Below, piece by piece: positions 34,359-43,574 of a DNA stretch of 43,574 nt. The DNA is from Nitritalea halalkaliphila LW7 (GTDB taxonomy: Bacteria; Bacteroidota; Bacteroidia; Cytophagales; Cyclobacteriaceae): positions 1 to 43,574 of the forward strand of contig NZ_AJYA01000003.1 in NCBI RefSeq assembly GCF_000265075.1, written 5' to 3'. Position numbers and translations under genes: made by a program. The notes below the pieces were generated by a model, which had not been told where the DNA came from, did no database searches, and saw nothing but the letters and a program-made list of their open reading frames with translations. Positions within the stretch are counted from its first letter, which is position 1; every line of letters starts with the position of its first letter.

Positions 34359-35455
34359 AAAAGCGAGTCTTATTTATAGATCGAGACGGCACCATCATTC
34401 AGGAGCCACCGATCGATTTCCAGGTAGATAGCCTGGAGAAGCTACAGTTTTATCCCGGAGCGATTACCTTCTTGCGCAAGATATGCGAGCATTCCGATTT
34501 TGAGTTGGTCATGGTGACCAACCAGGATGGCCTCGGTACGGCTTCTTTTCCCGAAGAAACATTTTGGCCGGCGCACACACGGATGCTCGACACCTTAGCA
34601 GGAGAGGGGATACACTTCGCTGCTATCCATATCGACAAGAGTTTTGAGCATGAGCAGCTGCCCACCCGTAAGCCGGGAATAGGGATGTTGACAGCTTACC
34701 AGTCGGAAGACTATGACTTAGCGAATTCCTATGTGATCGGCGATCGCTTGACAGACGTGCAGCTAGCCGAAAACTTAGGGACTCAAGCGATTTTCATCGG
34801 GAAGGAGCCTGCGGCAGGTGCGGCGCTGAGCACTGAAAGCTGGGAAGATATTTACCGTTTCTTGGTATTTCCTGCACGGACGGCAGTAGTGGAGCGCAAA
34901 ACCTCCGAAACAGAAATCCATATCGCTTTAAACTTAGACGGGCAGGGGCGCTGCTCTATTTCGACTGGGCTGCCTTTCTTCGACCACATGTTAGAGCAGC
35001 TGGGCAAGCATGGTGGTGCGGATTTAACTATTCAAGTGAAGGGTGATTTGCATATCGACGAGCATCATACGATAGAAGATACGGCCTTAGCACTCGGGGA
35101 GGCCTATTTGAAGGCGCTGGGTAATAAAAAGGGAATTTACCGCTATGGCTTCTTACTGCCTATGGACGATGCTTTAGCGCAAGTAGCCATTGATTTCGGG
35201 GGAAGACCTTGGATGGTGTGGGACGCCACCTTTAAGCGTGAAAAGGTTGGAGATATGCCTACGGAGATGTTTTTTCACTTCTTTAAGTCTTTCTCAGATA
35301 CGGCCAAGTGCAACTTGAACATGCAGGTCTCTGGCGATAATGAGCATCACAAGATTGAAGCCTTGTTTAAAGGGCTAGCGCGTGCCATCAAGATGGCCGT
35401 TCGCCGAGATGAGCACGCCCTGCAGGTGCTTCCTTCCACAAAAGGAGTCTTGTAG
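34355..35455 (+). CDS. hisB: Bifunctional histidinol-phosphatase / imidazoleglycerol-phosphate dehydratase (HisB)
   Basis: A 366-residue two-domain enzyme. Residues 1-165 form a HAD-type histidinol phosphatase: [12 protein letters not shown] with nucleophile D9 and D11, and [15 protein letters not shown] near the end. Residues about 175-366 are the imidazoleglycerol-phosphate dehydratase: [30 protein letters not shown], and [18 protein letters not shown], the metal-binding histidine motifs. The frame is intact. It closes the hisGDCB set; hisH, hisA, hisF and hisI are not in the window, so they must lie elsewhere. Confidence 0.95.
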   Translation: MKKRVLFIDRDGTIIQEPPIDFQVDSLEKLQFYPGAITFLRKICEHSDFELVMVTNQDGLGTASFPEETFWPAHTRMLDTLAGEGIHFAAIHIDKSFEHEQLPTRKPGIGMLTAYQSEDYDLANSYVIGDRLTDVQLAENLGTQAIFIGKEPAAGAALSTESWEDIYRFLVFPARTAVVERKTSETEIHIALNLDGQGRCSISTGLPFFDHMLEQLGKHGGADLTIQVKGDLHIDEHHTIEDTALALGEAYLKALGNKKGIYRYGFLLPMDDALAQVAIDFGGRPWMVWDATFKREKVGDMPTEMFFHFFKSFSDTAKCNLNMQVSGDNEHHKIEALFKGLARAIKMAVRRDEHALQVLPSTKGVL

Positions 35456-35520
35456 TGGGTTACGGTGCAAGGAGATGAGTAGGACCGCTTGTAATAGGCG
35501 GCATGAACGCCAAAAGGCAT

Positions 35521-35561
35521 GAAAAATAAATAGCGCCCCATTCTAAATCGGATGGGGCGCT
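35521..35561 (-). terminator. Terminator of the acyltransferase gene
   Basis: A 10-bp stem AGCGCCCCAT/ATGGGGCGCT (35532-35541 with 35552-35561) is followed on the minus strand by ATTTATTTTTC. It lies 8 nt after the acyltransferase stop and may also stop transcripts from the opposite hisB. Confidence 0.85.
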
Positions 35562-35568
35562 GATGCGT

Positions 35569-36710
35569 TTAGTCGGCAGTTTGAAATTCCAGTTGATTGA
35601 TGACGGGCTGTGCGTACATTTTGAGGTAGCTTTCTTTGGCTAGGGGATCCTGCTGGTCCACATTTTTCGTGAAGCGCTCGATAAAGAAAGTCCGTTCTGC
35701 GTCGCTGTACTTTTCTCGAAACTGTTCGGTTCCATGCAGCAAGTCATAGGCGATGTACTTGGTGGGCCAAAGCCGGTAATTAGAAATAATGGTTTTATCG
35801 ATCAAGGCCGCTAACGCATTGAATTGCCTGTTGGCACCTTTTTCTTGTTCGCCGATACGGGCGATTTCTTCATTCAGGACAGGTCCGAGGGCGATATGGA
35901 TGCGTTTTTTCATGCCAATTATGCCGGAAAGCAAGGAAATGAAATCCTCATTTTCTCCTTTGACATAGGGCTCAGAGCGGAGCTTGGCGAGGAGTTCGGG
36001 CATTTTCAGGGCATCCGTAGGATCGTATTCATACGACATGGAAACGGGCACGATGTTTAGGCGAGCCATGTAGTCCATCTCACTCATGCCCTCTGGCGCC
36101 GACATGGCGATCATTTTTAGAACCCCCTTATGTGTTTCATCATGGCCATCCTTGGTACGTCCCTCGCGCTGCGCAATCCACACGGAGCGATTTTCCCGCC
36201 AGAGCGACTGCTGGATAAAGGCTGAGATCACCTTACTTGACTCTAAAAGCTCCCGAGCGGGTAATTTACGCTTGACGGTGAAATTGCGTGTGAGTCGGGA
36301 GAGGGTCTTGAGAAAAGGCTTTTTTATCAGGTTATCGCCGATAGCGGAGGTCGTCATGGCCTGACCACTTTCGAACAGACATTTGTTCAGCAGCGAGGTA
36401 TCCAAAATGATATCGCGGTGATTCGAAATGAAAAGGTAAGGTGTAATTTTTTCAAGCTGCTCGAATCCTGAGACTGCCTAAGGCCTTCTGAACTCACCTC
36501 TAATATCCGCGTGAGGGCAGGGTAGATAAAATTGATCTGAAAATCCCGAATAGAATAGCAGCGTAAGAGCTGGCTCTTCCAGGTTTCATCTGGCATTTCG
36601 GGAAAGGTAAAGTTCATGATAGACTTTAGCATGGGATGATCGATGATCTCCCGAAGTGCATCATTTACTTCCGTATCGTAAAAAGGTCTGATCTCTTCAA
36701 ACGTAGACAT
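35569..36710 (-). CDS. Glycerolipid acyltransferase (PlsC-like), one frameshift
   Basis: A predicted acyltransferase in phospholipid or ornithine-lipid metabolism. The first 105 codons (MSTFEEIRPFYDTEVNDALR...) are in one frame and the rest in another; one missing base near 36475 restores EGL-x-AVSGFEQLEKITPYLFISNHRDIILD. Restored length is 380 residues. The catalytic HxxxxD is NHRDIILD, and WIAQREGRTKDG is the usual EGxR block. The C-terminal 120 residues are helical. The N-terminal extension fits a Bacteroidota family annotated as glycerol acyltransferase. Substrate is not clear from sequence. Confidence 0.82.
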
Positions 36711-36948
36711 TAGGCGTGACTTTAAACCGCAAATTAAGAAAAATAAAAGGCTTCATCCTTACTTCTAGGATGAATGAGCAAAAATCGGGCTTAAAAGTGA
36801 GATTTTTATTATTTGCAATCATTTTCGCGGTCGGAAAACCTAAAATCTCCTCAGCTTAAAACCAGATTCCCCTAAAGTTATCTTCATTTACCGAAATTTT
36901 TTTTGTTATAGGTTTTATAAAGATACTTGTTTGCCAGGCCTTAAAAAG
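36711..36948. other. Gap between the acyltransferase and the sprF terminator
   Basis: AT-rich, no gene seen. It probably holds the promoter of the acyltransferase: on the minus strand TTAATTTGCGG lies about 10-20 nt before its ATG, close to but not exactly a TAnnTTTG box. Confidence 0.3.
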
Positions 36949-36980
36949 AAAAGCAGTGAGGTACATCTCCCTCACTGCTT
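36946..36980 (-). terminator. Terminator after sprF
   Basis: An 11-bp perfect stem AAGCAGTGAGG/CCTCACTGCTT (36951-36961 with 36970-36980) followed on the minus strand by TTCTTTTTAAGG. It lies about 30 nt after the sprF stop and ends the cargo-sprF operon. Confidence 0.9.
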
Positions 36981-37008
36981 GAAATTAACCTATACGGCTG
37001 AAGCTATT

Positions 37009-37961
37009 TTACCAAATTCTTTTGGCTCTGCTCGTCTTATCGCCAAACAGGAAAAAGCTTGCCATAAATTCATGTGTCGGCTGTGGCAAAAGGAAGGAGC
37101 GCGTCATCGGCATTTCATACACATAGCCTAAGCGTAGACTGTCCCAGATAAAGCCTACATGAAAGTTATTCGCATAATCCACGCGGTGCCCAGCACCTAC
37201 CCAGACGCGCTCTGCAAACAAAGCCTTTAAATTAAACTCCACATTAGCGGGCAAATCGACCTGGTCGCGGTACATGAAGTTCGTCGCCAAACTCAAGTTT
37301 TCACTTAGCGTCTGCCGAAAACCAGCCTGCACCACGGATACGGTAGCACGACGCTCGAAAAACACATCGCCACTTTGGATCGCTCCCCGATTTACCTGCT
37401 GCATACCATAAGAAACATAGAAGTTTTCATGCGTAAGAGCAGCGCCCAGGTTAAAGTCCAGCACACGCATCTGCGCAAAACTATTGATGTACTGCCCGAT
37501 CACCGCATCGCCCGCTTCCTCACTGCTTAAGCGATTCCCATCCAGCTGCACGAAGTTGCTGTTTACACCCGCGCCGAGGCGCAAATTAAACTTTTCGCTG
37601 ATGCGAATACGTGAGGCATAGCTGATGATAAGCTCTGTATCGTTAAAAGGGCCATACTGATCCTGAAAGAGATTGATTCCAAAAGCATTTTTGCCCGTCA
37701 GGGCGGCATCCGCACCCGCTCCAGACAGCTCAGCAAAGTCAACTTCAGCCGACAGGAAGTAGCCCATCGGAGCACCGTCAAAGCCGGCCCACTGATTACG
37801 CACCATTCCCCGGATCGAGCTGCCCTCATAGCCCGTAAGTGCGGGGTTGTAGTAGCTTTGGAAGTGGCTAAACTGCGAAATGAATTTGCGCGACTGCCCT
37901 TTTGCCGCAGCGAAACCGCGAGCAAGAAACAGGCTATTAAGAAAGATAGAAATTTTTTCAT
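37009..37961 (-). CDS. PorP/SprF-family T9SS membrane protein, one frameshift
   Basis: An outer-membrane beta-barrel-like protein of the PorP/SprF family. In Flavobacterium, SprF is needed to secrete the adhesin SprB and is encoded beside it. The start ATG at 37961 gives a signal peptide (MKKFLSFLIACFLLAVS). The frame breaks near 37910, where a missing base between TCG and CTGCGG restores AAAKGQSRKFISQFSHFQSYYNPALTGYEG. The Q-F-S-x-x-x-x-x-Y-N-P-A-x-x-G pattern is the family hallmark, followed by RGMVRNQWAGF. Restored length is 317 residues. It follows the giant cargo gene by 37 nt in the same direction, so it is probably its dedicated secretion partner. Confidence 0.85.
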
Positions 37962-37972
37962 GGTCTTCAAGC

Positions 37973-37992
37973 GGGAGGACCGAAGCCCTCCC
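37973..37992 (-). promoter_or_regulatory. cUUCGg hairpin between the cargo gene and sprF
   Basis: On the minus strand GGGAGGGC-TTCG-GTCCTCCC forms an 8-bp stem closed by the very stable C(UUCG)G loop. It lies between the cargo stop (37999) and the sprF ATG (37961), only 11 nt before the ATG. One pair is G-U and exists only in the minus-strand RNA, which favours that strand as the functional one. It could limit sprF translation or mark an RNA processing site. Confidence 0.6.
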
Positions 37993-37998
37993 ATTTTT

Positions 37999-40900
37999 TT
38001 ATTGTTTCAGCAGGGTGATGAATCCTTTTCGTGTTTCGCCCGTCTCACCTACGCGGATCACATAGTAGTAGGTGCCCACAGGAAGTGTACGGCCATCCCA
38101 GGTGCCGTCCCAGAAGCTGTTCGGGTCGCGAGACAGGAACAACCTGCGACCCGAATTATCAAATACCTGAACCACCACTTCTTCGTAGAATCGTAGGTCG
38201 CGCACGCCCCACGTATCGTTTACTCCATCGCCATTCGGAGTGAAGGTGTTAAAGATCTCCATGTCCGCTAAAGCGATGCGGTTACGCGTGATTGTGAAAT
38301 CTTCCGTGAGGGTATTGCCATCTCGATCCAGCACCTGAATGCGCACCTCGAAGCGGTCTTGGCCCGGGAATGGCTCGGCACTGTTCCAGAATAGCTGCTG
38401 GCCCTGAAGGGCAAAGAGCCTGTTATCTAGCACGCCTTCCACTAGGCTAAGAACATGCACGTTATCCGATGGGTCATCCACACTGATACTACCCACCAGC
38501 TGTAGTGATGCCCCGGCCGTGAAGCTAGCATTTGACAAGGTCAGACCACGAGGAGCAGGCTTTGCCAAAATGACGATCTCCTGAGTGGCCACCAGTGCAT
38601 AGGCATTAAAGAGCCCGCGCGGCAGTTCCAAATTACCTGAAAGTAGGGTGCTGCCCGACTGAAAAGGATCGATGGCTTGCATCTCCCAGCGCACCTCAAG
38701 AGGAAGTACACTGCCATTACCAAAGGTGGCCAAGACCTGCGTAGGGAGCTGGCTTGCATCGAAGGCGCTACCCCAATCCAGCTGTATGGCTCTAGGTCCA
38801 TTAGCGTGAGCACGGAGCGTACACGTACATAATCTGGAACGCCGTCGCCATTGGTATCTAGGAAATCTTGGGCATCCTTTGGATCAGTCCCTTGCAGGTT
38901 TTCTACGAAGTCTGGCACCAAGTCTCCATCACTATCCAGATAATCGGCTGGGTCCAGCGGATCTGTTCCTTGGATGATTTCGACGATATCGGGTACCTCG
39001 TCGCCATCGGTATCACGGAAGGCCAGGAGTTCTGCGACGAATTCCGCAAGTTCCGCTTCACTGATGCTTGGGCTACCCACGATCAACAAGTAGGCGTTCA
39101 AGATCACTACTTGATCGGCATTCAGGACATGGTCTAATGCTGCGTAGTCAGCCTGAGTCGGTGCATCCCCTGTTCCCGCGATGAAATCGCGTATTTTTTC
39201 GATCGGATCAGGAGCGGGCTCCACCACTTCCTCTACCTCGCGGATTTCAAATTCGGCGGCGGTGAAGGCGATGGCGTAGTTCGGGCCTGCCGTTAGGCTA
39301 CCTTGACTGATGAGGTAGCGGCCAGGAGCCTCTCCCGGCGCTCTTTCCAGGGCACCACTTAGGATGGCCTCAGTATCTGGAGCGATAAAGCCTTCGGCAA
39401 AGAAGGTGAAGACCGGATCTGCCTCTCCCTCAAACTTAAACTGCCCTTCCTCGACGATAATGCTTAAGGTAGCTGGCGCGATGCGGAAGCTGATCGGCAA
39501 GGTGCGCAGCAGGCGCTCACCTTCGAAAACTTGGACCTCTGCCAGCGCTTGGCCCGCGCCGAGCAGGAGCAGTTCCTCAGGGTTTTCTGGATTGACAGCC
39601 GTGATGCCCTCATCTAAACTTAGGAGCACGAAGCGCTGTCCTTCTTCCAGCCTCGGCGCGATGCGCAATGGAGGGTTTCCGAAGACCTGCTCTTCGATGA
39701 TAAACTCACAGTCTTTGGCAGCCTGCACCTGAATAGGTGCGGAGAAGACCTCGCAGCTAGCATCGGCAAAGCGTACGCGATAGCTGGCATTTTCCTCAAA
39801 AGTGAAGGAGAAGGTCGCTCAGTAGCTTCGGGGATGTTCTGCCAGTTGTTATCTGCATCTAACCGCTGCCACTGGATACGGGCGGCGGATTCTGGCACTG
39901 TCAAGACGACCGTCTCACCGATGCAGAAGCTGCTGTTCTCGCTGCTGATTTCATCCGGCAGAAGGGTGCATTCCAAGAGGAAGCGGGCTTTTACCGGCAA
40001 GTGATCCGAGGTGCTGCTCGCATAGTCGGGCACCAGATCGAAAGGCGCCACCACCCGCTCGGACTGCACGATCCAAGCTTGATCGAGCTCATTGGAGATC
40101 ATGATGTGGTCGATGACATTTTCTCTGGCGATGAAGGAGCGCAGTCCAGCCTTACTTAAAGAAAGGGTTACCGGCGTGTAATTTTGCTCATCTTCGATAA
40201 AGCGGATAAACGAGGTTTCGGAAGTGTTGACAGTTGGTGCGTTTTGATCGGCGACGGTCTCGTCCAAGTCATCGTTATAATCTCCTAAGATGATCAGCGG
40301 CACATCTGCGTAATAGGTGTCTAGAGAATCTTTCAAGACACCGACATCAAACCTGCGCATGGCATACCGAGGGGTGCCGGCACTTTCGCCACCACCATTC
40401 GAACGCGCATGGATGTTGACCAGATTGATGCGTTTTTGTACGCCATTGATTTTAGTTTCTACCTCGAAGAGGAAGGGCAGCCTACCGGAAGCCCAGAAGC
40501 GGTTCGGGCTGGAAGGATAGCCTACCAAGTCACTTTCCTGAACCCCTTCTAAGAGCACGCGTGTGGCCACGGAGTCCACGGTGGTAGTTTTGTACAGGAA
40601 GGTGAGTTTTTGCGCGTCAGCGAAATCTCCTACCTGAGATACCGCAGGAGAGATAAATCCACGGTAGTCTGGCAGGGCATCTGCGAGCTGTTTAAAGCGC
40701 TCGATAGAGGTGATTTCCTGGAAGGCATAGACATCAGCATCCAAGTCTTCGAGGATTTTTTTCACGTTCTCCAGCTGGCGTTGGGTGTCGGCAGGCCCTT
40801 GGCCGGAGGCCTCAGAACCGAACCATTCGATGTTCCAGGTGACCACGTCGAAGGAGTCCTTACGCTTGATGGTGGCCCCTGTTAGGAAGCCGGCGCGCTC

Positions 40901-43574
40901 TTCGAGGTCTCCGGATCGGAACTGGATGACACTGCTGAATGCACCTGCAAAAGCGGGTGCGAAACGCACTTCTATGTTCTGGGTGCTGCGCGCCTGCTCT
41001 GGGCTCAGCGTCAAGACGGGGCTGAAGTTATTTTCTCCCTCGATGCTGAACTCGAAGCCCGGAGCAGCGCTGATGCGCAGCGGCTCGGTGGCATTGCTCA
41101 GGGTGACAGGGAAGCTGTAGCGCTTCGGTGCCACGGTACCCTCTGGCGTGATTCCAAAGTGGGTGTAATCGACATTGCCGATACCTACATTCAGGAATGG
41201 GGCAGGAGGCGTGTCGGAGTTGAGTAGGCTGAAGTCATCGAGTGTCCAGCGTGCAGCGCCTTCTTCCGGCGAAGAACGGTAGCGGAAAGCCAGATGAACG
41301 GGTGCATTTTTAAAGTCGGAAAGGTCGATTTCCTGAGAGAAGGTCCAGAAATTTTCCGTTGCGAACCGATCTTCTAATGCGATCCAAGTGGCGGTTTGTG
41401 GGTCTCCGCTGAAGTCCTGCGCGATGAAGAGCTCCAGTCGTGGCCCTGCGAAGGCTACGCGGGTCCAGAAGGAGAGGAGCGGGAAGTCGAATTCGCTCAG
41501 GTCAAAGGCAGGGCTGATGAGCCACTGCTCGTTGGTTTGCTGCGTTCCGTTAGCGAAGCCATTGGCCTGCAGGCCAAAAGGTGCATTGGCAGTGGCATTA
41601 TTTCCGGCTCTACCGAACTGGGTACATTCCCACAGCTGCTGTCCTGTAATGGCGATGGCAGTCCAGCCGTCAGGCAGTCCTTCCTGACAGGAGGTGTTAA
41701 AGTCCTCGAAGATCTGGAAAGGGTCGAAGCGCTGTCCGGTGACGGCTAGGGATACAGGCGGGATGCCGCTGGTGCTGTGCTGGATGGAAGAAGCCAGGTT
41801 AATGGCTTCAGCACTGCTGAACTGCACGAAGAGGGTAAGTGCCTCTGCTTTCAGACTTTCAGCAGGAATGCTGAGCGGTGCTTGGAAGTTGCTGCCGTCT
41901 AAGGAGAAGCGCAGGACTTCAGGTCCGGAGATTTCTACGGGACCTTGGAGGTCGCGTGCGCTCAGGATATAACTCAACACAGGCCCTTCTTCTCGGATGG
42001 AGGTTCTAGGGAAGCTGAGAGCTTCGGGATCGGTGCTAATAAAAGGAATCCCTGCTTCCCCGCTGGCGCGTACGACCCCGGTAAAGGTGATGGGTTGATC
42101 GCCTGGGAAGAAGTTGGTCACCCGGAAGGTGCCACCCGCTGCCACGGTTCCGCCGTTTGCGGAGGTGTTATCCAGTGCGATGATGCGGAATTCTACTGGG
42201 CCAGTCAGCCCTTGAAGGGCAGAAAGGTCTACTTCGAGATTTCCGAATGCATTGATACTGGTGAAAGTGGCTAAATTCTGGGTGAAGTTATCGCCACTAT
42301 AGCGCAGGGCCATGTTAGTGGGTCCGGTGTTAGAAGAGCGGTAGCCGAAACGGAGACTGCTGAGGTCCACGCTTTGGCCCGGCAGGGCCGTAAACCCAAA
42401 ACGGAAGAAGCGTTCCTCGCCGGCATTCCAACCGCTACTGGAGAAAGAGTTACCTGCGCCAGAGGCTCCCAGTCCAGTGCCTCGGGTGAGGGGCTGTCCA
42501 GAGATTCCGCTAACCAAGACCACGGGCTCAGTGCTGGCTTGATTACCCGGCTGTCCGGCTAGATCGTATTGGAGTAAGGCGACGGGGTTTTCACTTGGTC
42601 CGGGCTCCACTACTTCCTCTACCTCGCGGATTTCAAATTCGGCGGCGGTGAAGGCGATGGCGTAGTTCGGGCCTGCCGTTAGGCTACCTTGACTGATGAG
42701 GTAGCGGCCAGGAGCTCTCCCGGGGCTCTTTCCAGGGCACCACTTAGGATGGCCTCAGTATCTGGAGCGATAAACCTTCGGCAAAGAAGGTGAAGACCGG
42801 ATCTGCCTCTCCCTCAAACTTAAACTGCCCTTCCTCGACGATAATGCTTAAGGTAGCAGGCGCGATGCGGAAGCTGATCGGCAAGGTGCGCAGCAGGCGC
42901 TCACCTTCGAAAATCTGGATCTCTGCCAGCGCTTGGCCCGCGCCGAGCAGGAGCAGTTCCTCAGGGTTTTCTGGATTGACAGCCGTGATGCCCTCATCTA
43001 AACTTAGGAGCACGAAGCGCTGTCCTTCTTCCAGCCTCGGCGCGATGCGCAAAGGAGGGTTTCCGAAGACCTGCTCTTCGATGATAAACTCACAGTCTTC
43101 GGCAGCCTGCACCTGAATAGGTGCGGAGAAGACCTCGCAGCTAGCATCGGCAAAGCGTACGCGATAGCTGGCATTTTCCTCAAAAGTGAAGGAGAAGGTC
43201 GCCTCAGTAGCTTCGGGGATGTTCTGCCAGTTGTTATCTGCATCTAACCGCTGCCACTGGATACGGGCGGCGGATTCTGGCACTGTCAAGATGACCGTCT
43301 CACCGATGCAGAAGCTGCTGTTCTCGCTGCTGATTTCATCCGGCAGAAGGGTGCATTCCAAGAGGAAGCGTGCTTTAACCGGCAAGTGATCCGAGGTGCT
43401 GCTCGCATAGTCGGGCACCAGATCGAAAGGCGCCACCACCCGCTCGGACTGCACGATCCAAGCTTGATCGAGCTCATTGGAGATCATGATGTGGTCGATG
43501 ACATTTTCTCTGGCGATGAAGGATGCGCAGTCCTAGCCTTACTTAAAGAAAGGTTACCGGCGTGTAATTTTGCT
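37999..43574 (-). CDS. Giant T9SS-exported protein with nuclease, MBG and TSP3-like domains, 5' partial, several frameshifts
   Basis: The gene enters from the right edge and ends at 37999; over 1850 codons are visible. From N to C within the window: nuclease tail, Ig-like domain, FGNPPL/MBG domain, (EVEEVVEP linker), a lamin-tail/choice-of-anchor block, choice-of-anchor J (about 41200-41710), endonuclease/exonuclease/phosphatase domain (about 39970-40850; VVTWNIEWFG, AFQEI, LGDYNDD, VIDHIMIS, SDHLPV), again Ig-like and MBG, three TSP3-like DxDGDxVPD repeats (about 38850-39030), and a gliding-motility-associated C-terminal sorting domain (NTFTPNGDGVNDTW, YYVIRVGETG, then GFITLLKQ). Breaks are at about 38810, 39819, 42717, 42773 and in the last 70 bases; the second module copy shows the intact sequence at 39819. 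It probably degrades extracellular DNA or acts as an adhesin. Confidence 0.8.
39215..40188 (-). repeat. Module repeat, copy A
   Basis: 974 bases nearly identical to 42601-43574, on the same strand, at a distance of 3386 bases. It codes for the end of the nuclease domain, the Ig-like domain, the FGNPPL region and MBG. With the base missing at 39819 restored, the period is 3387 = 3 x 1129 codons. Some positions differ between the copies (for example ACTTGGACC against TCTGGATC, and AAGACGACC against AAGATGACC). Confidence 0.95.
42601..43574 (-). repeat. Module repeat, copy B, running off the right edge
   Basis: The second copy of the 974-base segment. It is cut by the window end, so the repeat is likely longer. 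It carries its own indels (missing G at about 42717 and 42773; extra bases near 43524 and 43535; a missing G near 43552), yet is intact at the site where copy A is broken. Differences that keep the protein sequence suggest two real copies rather than one segment written twice. Confidence 0.9.

Noticed and set aside
42601..43574. The right-hand repeat as a mere assembly copy of 39215-40188
   Set aside because: The copies differ at scattered, mostly silent sites and have different indels, which a simple duplicate would not. It is not fully excluded and is listed as a check.

Overview
The window looks like a chromosomal piece of a Bacteroidota bacterium. Signs for this are a PorP/SprF-family type IX secretion (T9SS) protein beside a very large exported protein with a gliding-motility-type C-terminal domain, promoters of the TAnnTTTG type, an SUI1/eIF1-like factor, a two-domain HisB, and menaquinone genes menC and menA. 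I cannot name the genus. I see no rRNA, CRISPR array or recognisable insertion sequence.

Layout. 1-7736 (+): an AT-rich type III-like restriction-modification operon (Mod, a RhuM-like DNA-binding protein, a Doc/Fic toxin-like protein, and Res). 7737-8548: an untranslated stretch with one intact tRNA-Ser(GCU) on the minus strand, flanked by two decayed tRNA-Ser copies, with a clear promoter and two terminators; this is probably the edge of a mobile island. 8549-16442: a lipoprotein, a LytTR regulator, queA, menC, a cold-shock protein, a GreA-like protein, an exported MsrA-MsrB fusion and a dienelactone-hydrolase-like protein. 16597-19299: a secreted M14 metallocarboxypeptidase. 19738-21107: an AT-rich two-gene cassette, a PIN-domain toxin with an unusually long antitoxin-like partner. 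21292-23443: a small conserved protein, an interrupted monooxygenase, a CPBP protease and a cyclophilin. 23656-30851: arginase, argS, glutathione peroxidase, menA, a UspA protein, an SUI1 protein, a GDSL esterase and a PAP2-like membrane protein. 31124-35455: histidine genes hisG-hisD-hisC-hisB in tight order. 35569-36710: an acyltransferase. 37009-43574 (-): SprF-like protein and its probable T9SS cargo, a giant protein with an extracellular nuclease domain and a 3.39-kb module that begins to repeat at the right edge.

A point that affects the whole annotation: at least nine genes, including argS and hisD, are interrupted by single-base indels, nearly all deletions. In every case with two known ends, restoring the base gives a length divisible by three and a complete family domain. 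I read these mainly as sequencing or assembly errors, and I give each such gene as one feature.

The most interesting items are the PIN cassette with its about 307-residue partner, the R-M operon with a Doc toxin between Mod and Res, the decayed tRNA-Ser array in which palindromes replaced the anticodon arm, and the duplicated nuclease module of the T9SS cargo with a cUUCGg hairpin just before sprF.
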